The position numbers and the translations under genes are program-made. Of a DNA stretch of 33,843 nt, positions 26,205 through 33,843 are shown in pieces. Within the stretch, counting starts at the first letter, position 1; each line of letters begins with the position of its first letter. Below the pieces are notes generated by a model that worked only from the letters and a program-made list of their open reading frames with translations, had not been told where the DNA came from and did not search any database. The DNA lies in the NCBI GenBank assembly GCA_021785395.1, contig JAJYFO010000009.1:1-33843 (forward strand). Direction: 5' to 3'. This DNA comes from a bacterium (GTDB lineage Bacteria > Cyanobacteriota > Vampirovibrionia > Obscuribacterales > JAKAZS01).

Positions 26205-27410
26205 TTAAAGGCCCATTTGTTTAGGAGATTTTTCTTTTAAAATTAACACGTGTTTGCCTAATTCTGCCGAAACGTCTTGGAAAGTAAAATCGGCCGAATC
26301 GGCTAAATCAGAATTAATTAATTTATCGATTAATCTAAAGGGTAGATTATGTTTTAGCTTTAAAGCGTCAACGTCTATGAAGTAGCGATTTTCAGGGTAA
26401 TCAAGGTAGAGTTCGTTAAAATTTTGCCCTAATTCAAAAAATTGCGACGATAGACCAAGCCTTGGTACGTCAGAACTTAGGTTCTGCGATAATTTAAGCC
26501 AGGGGTCGCTTTTATCGGTAAAAATATACACGCGTCTGGCGAACTTACAAATATTATTTTGTTCCATTAAAAACGCTGGTAAGCTTTTATCGGCAGCAAT
26601 CCACTGCATTTCATCAAAATATAAATTAGTATGGTCGCACCAGCGCAAAAGCTCGTTGTAGATAAGCCGATTGCCCATGCTGTGACCAATCAAAATGCAT
26701 TTGTATCTTTTTGTATAGGGGGCTAAAAACAGCATGAAATCATGAAAATTATGGTAGCTAATCTCAAGCGCTCGCTCAGATTTTCGGTAGGCGTTTATTT
26801 CGGGTATAATTGGCGCCTGAGACCGCCCTGGTGTTGCCCAATCAAATATTAAAACGGGTAACTTAGTATTTAAGGCAATTTCACCGGCGGTTTGAAAAGT
26901 TTCGTTTATGTTAAGGCAGCAGCCGTGGATAAATAAAATAAATTTTGCCTGTGTCTGGTTTTTGACGTATTTTTCAAAGGTGTTAATAAAATCGTCAATT
27001 AAATCGATGTTTTTATTAAATAGTTTAGAATTGGGATTGGGCGACCCATACGCCATATAGGCTTCTGGGGTTTGATGAAATTGGTCGACGATACTTAATG
27101 ATTGATTATTTGAACTAGTAGTCACTTTCCAATTAAGCTTACTCAAAATATTGGCGTCTAAAGTATCGGTTGGGCTGGTTTTAACTCTAACATTTATGCG
27201 GCCAAAGCGAACATGCTGGCCGGTTGTTACCTGTTCAAAAGACTGTTTGTCAAAGCGATGGTGCATCGAAATGCGGTCGCTTACGAAATAAATAGGAATT
27301 TCGACATAATTGTTATGAGCCATAGCCAAGCTTATATCGCTAAAAAAAATAAAAATTAAGCAAAAGGCTAAGTTAGGAATATTTACTCGTAAAGTTGTGG
27401 GAAAAGTCAT
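26205..27410 (-). CDS. Exported alpha/beta hydrolase, DUF900 type
   Basis: A signal peptide (about residues 1-30, ending Ala-Met-Ala) precedes a 400-residue protein with an alpha/beta hydrolase core. The oxyanion region is ILFIHGCCLNINETFQTA, followed by LPVLIFDWATPGR, and the nucleophile elbow is Gly-His-Ser-Met-Gly with LIGHSMGNRLIYNEL. This combination and spacing fit the DUF900 group of periplasmic hydrolases of unknown substrate. I use the ATG at 27410; a TTG three codons upstream is possible. It starts 14 bases after the LysR stop, on the same strand, so the pair is probably co-transcribed. Confidence 0.8.
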   Translation of the reverse strand: MTFPTTLRVNIPNLAFCLIFIFFSDISLAMAHNNYVEIPIYFVSDRISMHHRFDKQSFEQVTTGQHVRFGRINVRVKTSPTDTLDANILSKLNWKVTTSSNNQSLSIVDQFHQTPEAYMAYGSPNPNSKLFNKNIDLIDDFINTFEKYVKNQTQAKFILFIHGCCLNINETFQTAGEIALNTKLPVLIFDWATPGRSQAPIIPEINAYRKSERALEISYHNFHDFMLFLAPYTKRYKCILIGHSMGNRLIYNELLRWCDHTNLYFDEMQWIAADKSLPAFLMEQNNICKFARRVYIFTDKSDPWLKLSQNLSSDVPRLGLSSQFFELGQNFNELYLDYPENRYFIDVDALKLKHNLPFRLIDKLINSDLADSADFTFQDVSAELGKHVLILKEKSPKQMGL

Positions 27411-27424
27411 TTTAGTCAATCTAG

Positions 27425-28378
27425 TTATGCTTGCGGGTAATCTTTGGCGAATTTGATAAAGTCTTTGAGCAAATTATTGTAATTATTATCTTTATATATA
27501 AAATTAAACGGACGGTTAATTTTTAAGCCAGGTAAGTCTAGTACCGATAATGTCTTTAGCCGAAGTTCTTTTTTTATGGCTAATTTTGACACAAAAGCCA
27601 CACCTAAGCCAGCTTCAACCAGAGCTTTGATAACTTCAGTGGAATTGGTTTCAAGGACTATATTTAAATTTTTGGTTTTAATTTTATTTTTTTCTAAGTT
27701 GTTAATTAATATATTGCGCGTGCCAGAATCAAATTCGCGCATTATTAAGGGAAGTTTACCGATAAAATTACCCAGACCATTTGATTTATACAAATCTTCA
27801 CTGTCTATTAATTTTTTTATTATAAGATTTTTGGTACTATAAATTAAAACCAGTTCGTCTAAAGTAAATAACTGTGACTTGAAATACGGCAACTCTTTAT
27901 CGTCTTCGATCAAACCTAAGTCGATTTCGTTGTTGTCGAGCCATTCGATGACTTTACCGCTGTTACCGGTCAAGAAAGTCAAGGTTAAAGCGGGGTGTTT
28001 TAGCTTATAATCGGCTATGATTGGTGGTATCACATATTGGGCAATAGAAGTTGATGCAGCAATTTTAAGACTTCCAGCTAAATTGCCGGATAAGTTTTTT
28101 AATTTATCCTCCATTTCATTAACCTGACTCAATATTTTTAAGGCGTTTTCATAAAATAATAAACCGGCTGCAGTTAATTCGATTTTTCCGTTGTTCTTGC
28201 GTCTGAATAATTCGATATCATATTCTTTTTCTAAAGTTTTAATCTGGTTAGTAACCGACGGCTGAGAGATAAACAATAATTGACTGGCTTTAGTAAAGCT
28301 TAGATTTTGCGCCACGCAAATAAATGTTTTTAATTTCGAATCGATTATACTAGACTCGTTTTTAGTTGATAAATCCAC
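27425..28378 (-). CDS. LysR-family transcriptional regulator
   Basis: The N-terminal winged helix-turn-helix is classic: FICVAQNLSFTKASQLLFIS followed by QPSVTNQIKTLE and the wing ELFRRKNNGKIELTAAG. The rest is a periplasmic-binding-like effector domain (GSLKIAASTSIAQYVIPPII, GLIEDDKE, LVEAGLGVAFVSK). The start is GTG. The 317-residue length is slightly long. The effector is unknown. By the usual arrangement it would control the divergent oxidoreductase gene, whose promoter lies 60 bases from its start, and possibly the hydrolase downstream of itself. Confidence 0.9.
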   Translation of the reverse strand: MDLSTKNESSIIDSKLKTFICVAQNLSFTKASQLLFISQPSVTNQIKTLEKEYDIELFRRKNNGKIELTAAGLLFYENALKILSQVNEMEDKLKNLSGNLAGSLKIAASTSIAQYVIPPIIADYKLKHPALTLTFLTGNSGKVIEWLDNNEIDLGLIEDDKELPYFKSQLFTLDELVLIYSTKNLIIKKLIDSEDLYKSNGLGNFIGKLPLIMREFDSGTRNILINNLEKNKIKTKNLNIVLETNSTEVIKALVEAGLGVAFVSKLAIKKELRLKTLSVLDLPGLKINRPFNFIYKDNNYNNLLKDFIKFAKDYPQA

Positions 28379-28437
28379 GCTGAATAAATATCCTAAACTA
28401 GACTTTTATTTTTTATGGGGGTATAAAATAATAATAT

Positions 28438-28466
28438 TAGACAGTAAACACTTTAAAAAGTATACT
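28438..28466 (+). promoter_or_regulatory. Promoter of the oxidoreductase gene
   Basis: TAGACA (28438-28443) and TATACT (28461-28466) are exactly 17 bases apart; each hexamer matches the sigma-70 consensus at five of six positions. This is the best promoter seen in the window. It lies in the divergent gap with the LysR gene, a natural site for LysR control. Confidence 0.6.
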
Positions 28467-28513
28467 GTTATTAGAAAGTTTTGACATTAGATTTTGTAAA
28501 TAAGGTAAATAAT

Positions 28514-29938
28514 ATGAATAATGATAAGCGCAATATTGTAATAATCGGTGGTGGTTTTTCAGGGTCTATGCTAGCTATTAATTTGGCTTGCGACCAAAGC
28601 TTATCCGATTACAATATTTATATCGTCGAAAAAAACCATGAAGTCCCCAAAGGTCTTGCTTACAGCACTAATACTAATTTACACTTATTAAATGTACCGG
28701 TCAAAAATATGAGCGCTTTTAGTGATAAGCCTGACGATTTTTTGGATTACTGCCACGAAAAGTGGAACCGTCGGGTAGACTTAAAAGAATTGGGCAATTA
28801 TTATCTGCCCAGAGCTTTCTATGCAGATTATCTCAAAGATAAAATGAATTTGGCCAAGTCACAGTTTGCCAATATTAAACTGGTCAAAGCTCAGGCTCAA
28901 GATATTCTGCTTAAAGAAAATCACGGCTATGAAGTTATACTAGACAATAATGAGACTTTACAAGCCCAGTTTGTAGTTTTAGCCGTTGGTAATATTGCTT
29001 ACGGGAATCCTCGTATAGCAAATAGTGATTACTTTAAATCGCCAACTTACGTCCAAAATCCCTGGGATATGCGTTATTTAAGCTCGCTTGACCCCAATAA
29101 ACCGGTTTTAATTATGGGTACGGCTCAAACGGCTATCGATATAGCTTTGGTTTTAAATGACCACGGTCTTGCAGCACCCATTTACATGTTGTCAAGGCAC
29201 GGTTATATGTCGCAACCGCACACGCAAGCAGCGACAAAAGTCATGTGTTCTGGATATGATGCTGGTTTAAATATCGACAACCTCGACAAAAATATTCTAA
29301 AAGCCTTTAAACAGGTTAGGCAAGCTATTAAACAAAGTCACGACTGGCGCCTGGTCATCGATTCACTGCGCCTATTTACCCAAAAATACTGGGCTAGCCT
29401 TGATATTTGGCAAAAGAAGCGATTTACCCGGCATATCCAGGTAATCTGGGATATCCATCGCCATAGATTAGCTATGGGTGTTGCCAACGACGTAAACAGG
29501 CTTTTAGACGCCGGTAAAATTAAAATTTTAAAGGGTCGGATTATAAATATCGAAGAAGAAGGCAATATGGCTAAAGTTACTTATAGACGACGTGGTGAAA
29601 ATATAAATAGTCAATTAGACGTAGCTTATGTATTTAATTGTACTGGACCCAATTTTAACCTAAAAACTTTAGACAACGAGCTTTTGCGTAATTTAAATGC
29701 TTCAGGCTTTATCTGCCCCCATGAATTTGGCGTTGGGGTTAAAACGAGTAATATCTATAATATTGTTGACGCAAGCGATAAGGTTTTAGACAACGTTTAT
29801 ATAATGGGGCCTATTTTAAAACCGCAATTGTTTGAAACGGTGGCTGTGCCTGAATTAAGAAATGAGGTCAAAGACATCGCTGATAAAATAATAAATCAAG
29901 TGAAAAATAATTATTCTGTCGTGTTAAAGAAATCCTAG
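28514..29938 (+). CDS. FAD/NAD(P)-binding oxidoreductase (NAD_binding_9 / YdhS-like)
   Basis: The start is the ATG at 28514 with AAGG eight bases upstream; a TTG at 28481 would add eleven poor residues. The Rossmann opening IVIIGGGFSGSMLAINLAC binds FAD, followed by the acidic residue in YIVEKN. HLLNVPVKNMSAFSD and a second nucleotide region, VLIMGTAQTAIDIALVLNDHG, fit the pfam13454 type of FAD-dependent proteins, a group with few defined substrates. VFNCTGPNFN near the end is a further FAD-contact strand. About 474 residues is normal. It stands alone, divergent from the LysR gene. A role in small-molecule oxidation is all that can be said. Confidence 0.85.
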   Translation: MNNDKRNIVIIGGGFSGSMLAINLACDQSLSDYNIYIVEKNHEVPKGLAYSTNTNLHLLNVPVKNMSAFSDKPDDFLDYCHEKWNRRVDLKELGNYYLPRAFYADYLKDKMNLAKSQFANIKLVKAQAQDILLKENHGYEVILDNNETLQAQFVVLAVGNIAYGNPRIANSDYFKSPTYVQNPWDMRYLSSLDPNKPVLIMGTAQTAIDIALVLNDHGLAAPIYMLSRHGYMSQPHTQAATKVMCSGYDAGLNIDNLDKNILKAFKQVRQAIKQSHDWRLVIDSLRLFTQKYWASLDIWQKKRFTRHIQVIWDIHRHRLAMGVANDVNRLLDAGKIKILKGRIINIEEEGNMAKVTYRRRGENINSQLDVAYVFNCTGPNFNLKTLDNELLRNLNASGFICPHEFGVGVKTSNIYNIVDASDKVLDNVYIMGPILKPQLFETVAVPELRNEVKDIADKIINQVKNNYSVVLKKS

Positions 29939-30032
29939 GCTTTAACGTGTTTTATTTGGTCAATATATCGACAAAACTCAAATTTTTAATTTCGTTTTAA
30001 GCTTTTTTATATCTAAAAAAACGGTAGTGTAA

Positions 30033-30038
30033 TATAAT
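30033..30038 (+). promoter_or_regulatory. Candidate -10 box TATAAT before the giant repeat protein
   Basis: A perfect TATAAT lies 42 bases before the start codon at 30080. No good -35 hexamer is present at the right distance. The 141-base gap after the oxidoreductase shows no hairpin terminator. Confidence 0.35.
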
Positions 30039-30079
30039 GAAAACTTGTATCACATTATTGGGCTTAAAAAGGCTAAAAA

Positions 30080-33000
30080 ATGATCTTTAGAATTAATAAA
30101 ATAATTATATTTTTAATCTTTGTGTTGACGGTTAACCAAACTTATGCTAGCGAAAATATAGAAGTAGCCACATCTAGCCCAAGCAATATAAGTCATTACA
30201 ACGATAACGTTAACATGAATAATATTTTGCACGAGTCGCTTGCGTCAAACATGGATCTAAGTTCTTGGACTCCCAGTTTTACTGCGTCTTCTATCGCTGC
30301 ATTTCACAATGTCGATATAAAACTTTCCAGTCAAGACGTGGCTATTAGCCATAATACCTTGTTGACGCCAGCTGAATATATTTTAGTTAGGGAAATTTTG
30401 ACTAATTCGGCAAATCTATTGCGCTTAAATAATTTTGGCCAAGCTATTGGTGGTAGTTTTAATTTGAGCCTATTGCCCAATACTACTGATGGTCTTATTG
30501 TTCCAGCTAACGTTGTAGCTTTTGGCAACAATATCAGTTTGAATTTGAGTGAAAATCTGGTGAATTATGGTGATATTAATTTAAACTCTGGAAATTATGG
30601 CTCTAGTATTGCTTGCAATAATTTTTTCAACGCTAAAAATGCTTCTATCAACGAGTTCTCGTCTAATAACGAGACTAGTTTTGACATTAAAGCCATGGCT
30701 GATTTTATCAACGCCGGGAATATCACAAGTAATAGTAACGTTAATATTCAAACTCAAACTGGCGTTATAGAAAATTTAAACACCGGTATAATTACGGCTG
30801 GTTTAAATTTGGGGCTTAATACAGGTGGTTTGTACTTCGATAACTACGGCAGTATAACTTCAATAGATAAAAGCATTTTTATTGATGGAGGTATTAATGG
30901 CAATTTGGATATAAATGCATTGTCTGGGAATTTTGAAGCCCATCAAGATATAACGTTTAACTCTAGTTATAATTCATCTGACAAATCGGTTTTAAGCGTT
31001 AATGGAGGCGACTTTAACGGTCAGAATGTACTCAATAGCAATTTGAATTTTTTGGCTGGCAATGGTAACTTGCATATAGATATCAACGAAGTCGTGGCTA
31101 CCGTAAATCTGTCCGGCCGAAATCTTGGTCTGGAAGTTAATACCGCTTCTTTAAACTTGGGTAAGTTTAATATTACGGGTGACCCGTTAATTTTAAACAC
31201 CAATGGAAATATAACCTTGCCCAGTGGCGGAATTACAACCGGAGGCTATGATTTAGTTATTCTTGCCAGTGGCAGTATTTTTAGTAATTCTTCTAACCCT
31301 GGTGTTCTGGATACATCGGTGACAGGTTATGGTGTTACAAGCAGTTCTGGTACCAGTATTGTACTTAATAGTTCACAAGTATTGAATCAATATAATGGTG
31401 GAGCGGGTAATTTGACCATTATAGCTGGGGCAAGTATCAGCAATAATGCTAATATTGCGACAGTCAATGGCGCAAGCTTAACTGGTGGCCAGGTGTCTTT
31501 AATTGGCATGACGTCTATAAATACATTTGGCGATGGTATTAATAATACCAGCACGCCACCATCTGGAGTAAGCTATTTTATTCCTAATCTTAACGCGGGT
31601 AATCTGGTTGTAGCGGCTTACGGAGGTAATAGTAGTAATTCTGGAATTATAACTATTACGGCTAATAATGCAATAACTACCGGCGGGACTTCTAACGGAC
31701 AAAATTTTAATATAACCGGTATAAAACAAGGCACGGGTATAAATGGTGACGTAATTATTTTAGCCGGTGCGCAGAATCTAACTAGCTCTACAAATTCTAT
31801 CGACTTAACTAGCCTTAGTACCCAGCCCTATAGCAATCAAGGCAGCTCGAGTAATGGCGGTTTAATAGACTTATTCACCCAGATCCCGGTTATAAATTCG
31901 AGTAATAATACGTTTACCAATTCAAGTACTAATGCTAATTTAATAAATAACCAAGACACTTCTACCCTTTTTATTAATACCCTGTTAAATCCAGCTATAG
32001 TAGCTTTGTCGGCTACTGGTGTGGTTAATGTAGCTGGTTCCATAACTTCTTCGGGCGACGGCATAAATATATCCAGTGCCAGTGATTTTATTTTTACCAA
32101 TTATATCGATATATCCGGTGGTAATTTAGGGCTTACCGTCTATAGCGGAGGCAATATCAATATTCCTGTTCTAACTATGTACCCAGCTATAAATGTTTTA
32201 AGCCCTAATAATCACGGAACTATTTGGTTAGAAGCTAGCGGACCTGGTACTAGTAGCAGCGGTAATATATATGTAAGCTCGCAAATTAAAGGGTATAACG
32301 TCAATCTTTTAACCGACAATAACGGCAGTATTTATTTTTATAACCCTGGCACCAATTTAAGTGAACTGGCTGTTCTAGCCGCCAATACTTTGTCTATAAG
32401 CGTTAACGGGTATGGAAATGTTAATGATGTTAATAATGCTTTTATCCAGGCTGTAAATTTGCCAATTATAGGACAACTAGGTCTTATCGGGTCAGGCAAC
32501 GGTCTTTACATTAATGCTCCTAATATATCTTTTTCGGGTTATTCCGTTAATGTAACCGACAACTATAACGGCAACGTCAATATATATCCATCTAAGATTA
32601 ATTTTCTTTTTCTGACTTTATCCAGTAGTGGCAGTAATTTAGATCTAATGGGATTAATTAATCCTAATCCTTCAGTTAGTGGTTATGTTGACCTGACTTT
32701 TACTGGCAATGGGTCAATTATAAATTCGCTTGGATCCTCTATTATGCCAATAAGCGCTGGCGATTTAACTATTACAGCTGGTACGGGAAATTTTGGGACG
32801 AGTACAAACCCTCTTTTGATAAACACCAGTGACTTAAATTTATTCGGCCAAGGCAATTTTTATTTTTCCGATAACGCTAAGATTCTCTATATTGGTCAGG
32901 ATGTTAATTCTAGTGCTAATAGCTTGGCTTTAACCGATACTGCTTACTTGGCGAGTATAAATTTAAGTTATTCCGCAAATTTTAGTTTAAATTACTTGCT

Positions 33001-33843
33001 TTTAACTGCTAGCCAATCTGGCAATGTAAATATAGGTGGTGCTATTAATGGTGCCTCTGGCGACGCTTTGGCTGTTTCGTTAAACACTAATGGAAGCGGC
33101 CAGATTATTTTTGAAAATAATTATGTAGGACCACGCATCGAAACTGTTTCTCTAGCACTGCAATCATCTAATGGTGGTATTGGTGTAGCTAATTCGCAGT
33201 CTGTATTGACTGACGCTAGTAATCTATACGTCAATACTAGTAACAATTGCAATATTACAGACACTAATTCTGGCAACGTGAATCTAAACCAAGTCGCAGC
33301 TAATAATTTAACTTTAACGGCTAGTGGTGCCTTAACCGTCAATGGCAGTGTGAATGTCGCAAATAGCTTAAATTTAACGGCTCAGTCTATTTCAACTAAT
33401 TCTAAAACGAGTGTTTTGGCTTCACAGGTATATTTTTCATCAACTCAAGCCCAATCTTTTTCTGGTAGTGTTTTAGCTGATAACAACTTAGAAATAGTCG
33501 CTGGCAATGTAACTGTCAATTCGACAGGGTCACTTAACGCTGCTTCGATATTGGTTAGCGAAAATTCGTTGGCAACGTTTACCAATAACGGATCAATTGT
33601 GACAGGCAGTCAGGTCAATGACAAATTTTCCATAACTTCTAACTACGCCTTAACGCTAGCCGGAAATGGTATTTTTACTTCACCGCAAGAATTTTATATC
33701 TATGTTTATGGGAATTTAAATCTTGGTAATTTATTAACGTTAAGCCAGCCGGTAAGCACACAAGATTTGAGCCTTAATGCCGAAGAGCCAAGTGTTGGCT
33801 CGACGGCTTATAACATTATTACAAACGCTAGTACAATTAGCGC
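30080..33843 (+). CDS. Giant exported beta-strand-repeat protein, adhesin-like, 3' end beyond the window
   Basis: The frame opens at an ATG preceded by AAAAAGG and stays open for 1254 codons to the window edge. Residues 1-23 form a signal peptide (IIIFLIFVLTV core, cleavage near Tyr-Ala-Ser). Residues 90-145 contain LTPAEYILVREILTNSANLL then GGSFNLSLLPNT, a short helix and strand region before the repeats. The remainder is Asn, Ser, Gly, Thr and Leu rich, with short beta strands such as NLTLTASGALTVNGSVNVAN, as in filamentous haemagglutinin and other beta-helix surface proteins. It probably sits on the outer surface. The secretion partner and any C-terminal anchor lie off the window. Confidence 0.85.
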   Translation, partial: MIFRINKIIIFLIFVLTVNQTYASENIEVATSSPSNISHYNDNVNMNNILHESLASNMDLSSWTPSFTASSIAAFHNVDIKLSSQDVAISHNTLLTPAEYILVREILTNSANLLRLNNFGQAIGGSFNLSLLPNTTDGLIVPANVVAFGNNISLNLSENLVNYGDINLNSGNYGSSIACNNFFNAKNASINEFSSNNETSFDIKAMADFINAGNITSNSNVNIQTQTGVIENLNTGIITAGLNLGLNTGGLYFDNYGSITSIDKSIFIDGGINGNLDINALSGNFEAHQDITFNSSYNSSDKSVLSVNGGDFNGQNVLNSNLNFLAGNGNLHIDINEVVATVNLSGRNLGLEVNTASLNLGKFNITGDPLILNTNGNITLPSGGITTGGYDLVILASGSIFSNSSNPGVLDTSVTGYGVTSSSGTSIVLNSSQVLNQYNGGAGNLTIIAGASISNNANIATVNGASLTGGQVSLIGMTSINTFGDGINNTSTPPSGVSYFIPNLNAGNLVVAAYGGNSSNSGIITITANNAITTGGTSNGQNFNITGIKQGTGINGDVIILAGAQNLTSSTNSIDLTSLSTQPYSNQGSSSNGGLIDLFTQIPVINSSNNTFTNSSTNANLINNQDTSTLFINTLLNPAIVALSATGVVNVAGSITSSGDGINISSASDFIFTNYIDISGGNLGLTVYSGGNINIPVLTMYPAINVLSPNNHGTIWLEASGPGTSSSGNIYVSSQIKGYNVNLLTDNNGSIYFYNPGTNLSELAVLAANTLSISVNGYGNVNDVNNAFIQAVNLPIIGQLGLIGSGNGLYINAPNISFSGYSVNVTDNYNGNVNIYPSKINFLFLTLSSSGSNLDLMGLINPNPSVSGYVDLTFTGNGSIINSLGSSIMPISAGDLTITAGTGNFGTSTNPLLINTSDLNLFGQGNFYFSDNAKILYIGQDVNSSANSLALTDTAYLASINLSYSANFSLNYLLLTASQSGNVNIGGAINGASGDALAVSLNTNGSGQIIFENNYVGPRIETVSLALQSSNGGIGVANSQSVLTDASNLYVNTSNNCNITDTNSGNVNLNQVAANNLTLTASGALTVNGSVNVANSLNLTAQSISTNSKTSVLASQVYFSSTQAQSFSGSVLADNNLEIVAGNVTVNSTGSLNAASILVSENSLATFTNNGSIVTGSQVNDKFSITSNYALTLAGNGIFTSPQEFYIYVYGNLNLGNLLTLSQPVSTQDLSLNAEEPSVGSTAYNIITNASTIS

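Overview
This is an AT-rich bacterial window with short intergenic gaps and frequent TTG starts. The gene set suggests a Gram-negative-type envelope: an SLH-domain protein of the cyanobacterial kind, a front-end histidine-box acyl desaturase, a Roadblock/LC7 protein, many secreted TPR and beta-repeat proteins, and an ABC1/UbiB kinase. My best inference is a non-photosynthetic relative of cyanobacteria (Melainabacteria/Vampirovibrionia type). No rRNA is present to confirm this, and I saw no tRNA, CRISPR array or transposase gene.

Layout. 1-5415: housekeeping genes: the end of an ABC1 kinase, ribF (minus strand), gyrB, a CDP-alcohol phosphatidyltransferase and a secreted protein of unknown function. 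5416-8300: an accessory stretch. Two 345-bp direct repeats, 94% identical and rich in hairpins, flank a small Gly-rich membrane protein. The second repeat runs into the 3' end of a fatty-acid desaturase. A broken reading frame follows. 8319-11387 (minus): a very AT-rich helical-repeat protein, then a perM-like permease, a divergent folK and acpS, the last three read as one operon. 11670-15828 (plus): a nucleotidyltransferase for sugar activation, a secreted TPR protein with a TonB-C-like end, and a TPR protein. 15840-19192 (minus): a secreted OB-like protein, a Roadblock/LC7 protein, and an SLH / Asn-Pro-Gln repeat / VirB10-like fusion. 19406-23591 (plus): mutS, a small Lys/Asn-rich secreted protein and a secreted protein with an amidotransferase-like core.

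23657-26107 (minus) is a complete arsenic operon: arsR, arsI (C-As lyase type), arsC and acr3, with a candidate ArsR operator. Its end runs over a 39-codon membrane ORF that looks like a stump of an older gene. 26205-29938 holds a DUF900-type hydrolase and a LysR regulator, divergent from an FAD/NAD(P)-binding oxidoreductase with a good promoter. From 30080 a giant secreted beta-repeat (adhesin-like) protein runs off the window.

The most interesting signal is the repeated element at 5584-5928 and 6602-6946. Its hairpins are preserved, with one compensatory base-pair change, and each copy carries the last codons of a gene plus a terminator-like end. It looks like a structured RNA or 3'-end cassette rather than an ordinary gene. 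All calls come from reading the sequence; no database search was run.
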